The position numbers were made by a program, and so were the translations under genes. Shown here piece after piece: positions 15,096 to 16,204 of a stretch of 16,204 bases of DNA (positions are counted from its first letter, which is position 1; each line of letters starts with the position of its first letter). The stretch comes from Actinomycetota bacterium (GTDB taxonomy: Bacteria; Actinomycetota; Humimicrobiia; Humimicrobiales; Humimicrobiaceae). The notes below the pieces were generated by a model. That model had not been told where the DNA came from. It ran no database searches and saw only the letters and a list, made by a program, of their open reading frames with translations. The stretch spans positions 1 through 16,204 of the forward strand of contig SOKC01000054.1 in assembly GCA_004376325.1 (NCBI GenBank), read 5' to 3'.

Positions 15096-16204
15096 TCATT
15101 TTAACTCTAATTTATTTAAGATTAAATGATTTTTTAATTTAACTACCAAATTATAAGGCAAAAATACAAAATTTATAAAATAAGCATAAAAAATAGGAAA
15201 AATCTGGTCACTTGTTACTTTATTCCTGAACCAGTTCAGCTCAGATGGAAAGAATTTTTTAAGGAAATTTAAAAATCCCAGATTAATTATTGCACATTTT
15301 ATCCTATTTTTATGATAATACCTGTAAAAATTTCTGCTGAATTTCTCTACTGATGCACCTTCAAAATGCCTGGCAATAGAATCATAGTTTACAACTACCC
15401 GCCAACCACTTCTCCTGATCTTTAAACAATAATCAAGCTCTTCAAAATATGCAGGCCTATATCCTGTATCAAAGCCACCTATACTTTTAAATAATTTAAA
15501 TTCAGTCGCAAAAAAAGCACCGGTTACATAGTCTACATCTTTTATGCTGTCCATTATATTTTGAGCATTCTCCAAGCCTGGTTTGTAAGTTTTACCTCCA
15601 ATACCCTGTTTAATTTCTTGTCTAATTTTTTGTACATTCTTTTGTCCTATATTTTGGACTTCTCCTTTATTTCTGTACCCACCCTTCAAATCTTCATATC
15701 TCTTACCATAGCCTATATGTGATGTAATAAAATTAGGACTAACTCTACCACCCAGATGCTGTATGGTATCTTTTTTATAATCAAGTATAAGTCCGCCTGC
15801 AGCTCCTATTCTCCCTGGCGGCAGGTTCCGGTCTTTTATGACTTTAAAAGTTGAAATTAATTTTTGCAGCGCATCCCGGTTTAAATATATGTCCGGATTC
15901 AATAGAATCAGAAACCCCAGCTCCTCTTCCAGGCTTTTTTTCTTCCTGGATATGAAATTAAATACTGCATAATTTACTGCCCTTGAAAATCCTATATTCT
16001 TCTTCAGGGTAATAAGCTTGAAGTTACTGCTGGTTATCTCTGAAGACATATTCCTGAATTCTCTAATCTTTGCCACTGAGCTGTCGCTGGAACCATTATC
16101 GATAACAACCATAAACCAGTCCTTATAATTCTGTCCTGTTATTGAACGAAGGCAATTTTCAATAAAGTCCTGACTGTTATAAGTTACAATTACTATTAGA
16201 CTTT
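15096..16204 (-). CDS. Family 2 glycosyltransferase (partial, N-terminus off the window)
   Basis: The frame stays open to the window edge. Upstream of the first in-frame ATG (16112) it encodes SLIVIVTYNSQDFIENCLRS, the classic first strand and helix of GT2 enzymes. The ATG at 16112 is therefore internal and only a few N-terminal residues are missing; 368 are visible. Further motifs are MVVIDNGSSDSS, KNIGFSRAVNYAVF, the metal-site LLNPDIYL, DYVTGAFFATEF and FEELDYCLKIRRSGW. A polar insert follows the strand before the DYVTGAFF motif and includes a tetrapeptide repeat. The C-terminus has a weakly hydrophobic stretch. It lies 88 nt before the next gene's chosen start. It probably belongs to the same glycan operon, whose promoter is not in view. 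Confidence 0.9.
   Translation of the reverse strand, partial: SLIVIVTYNSQDFIENCLRSITGQNYKDWFMVVIDNGSSDSSVAKIREFRNMSSEITSSNFKLITLKKNIGFSRAVNYAVFNFISRKKKSLEEELGFLILLNPDIYLNRDALQKLISTFKVIKDRNLPPGRIGAAGGLILDYKKDTIQHLGGRVSPNFITSHIGYGKRYEDLKGGYRNKGEVQNIGQKNVQKIRQEIKQGIGGKTYKPGLENAQNIMDSIKDVDYVTGAFFATEFKLFKSIGGFDTGYRPAYFEELDYCLKIRRSGWRVVVNYDSIARHFEGASVEKFSRNFYRYYHKNRIKCAIINLGFLNFLKKFFPSELNWFRNKVTSDQIFPIFYAYFINFVFLPYNLVVKLKNHLILNKLELK
15597..15656 (-). repeat. Degenerate 12-bp tandem repeat inside the GT2 gene
   Basis: On the minus strand five in-frame 12-bp units follow each other: CAAAATATAGGA, CAAAAGAATGTA, CAAAAAATTAGA, CAAGAAATTAAA, CAGGGTATTGGA. They encode QNIG, QKNV, QKIR, QEIK and QGIG, a Gln-x-(Ile/Val/Asn)-x tetrapeptide repeat. 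It lies in a polar insert of the GT2 between the GYGKRYED and DYVTGAFF segments, probably a surface loop. Gain or loss of a unit would keep the frame. Confidence 0.75.

Noticed and set aside
16110..16112. ATG at 16112 as the start of the first glycosyltransferase
   Set aside because: The frame continues upstream and encodes the conserved first strand and helix of GT2 enzymes, so this ATG is internal.

Overview
The window is 16.2 kb of low-GC bacterial DNA (roughly one-third GC by eye). Every gene I can support lies on the minus strand, so transcription runs from high to low coordinates. Genes are densely packed, Shine-Dalgarno (SD) sequences of the GGAG/AGGAG type are common, and several genes appear to start with TTG. 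This points to a low-GC bacterium, possibly of a poorly sampled lineage. I cannot name a phylum from the sequence alone.

Region 1 (about 7116-16204) is a surface-glycan or lipid-linked-glycan assembly cluster. It holds six glycosyltransferase genes (four GT2, two GT4) and one small four-helix membrane protein of the SMR/ArnE-like type. In transcription order these are: a GT2 cut by the window edge; a long GT4 with a degenerate methyltransferase-like domain and a helical tail; the small membrane protein; a GT2 and a GT4 that each carry an apparent beta-sandwich insert; a WbbL-like GT2; and a membrane-anchored GT2. Gaps are 4-76 nt, so this looks like one operon whose promoter lies outside the window. 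No Wzx flippase, Wzy polymerase or nucleotide-sugar synthesis gene is visible.

Region 2 (6207-7115) separates the two operons. It holds a stretch of more than 90% AT, a small Phd/YefM-like antitoxin gene with no toxin beside it, a good sigma-70 promoter, and a leader of about 390 nt. The leader contains a short ORF with two Trp codons. Three mutually exclusive RNA pairings can be drawn, ending in a strong intrinsic terminator. This matches classical ribosome-mediated transcription attenuation of a trp operon.

Region 3 (1-6206) is the tryptophan biosynthesis operon trpE-trpD-trpC-trpF-trpB-trpA, with trpA cut by the left edge. It encodes the steps from chorismate to tryptophan except the anthranilate synthase glutaminase. 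trpG is neither between trpE and trpD nor fused to either, so it must lie elsewhere or be replaced by a shared PabA. No tRNA, rRNA, CRISPR array, insertion sequence or phage gene was seen.
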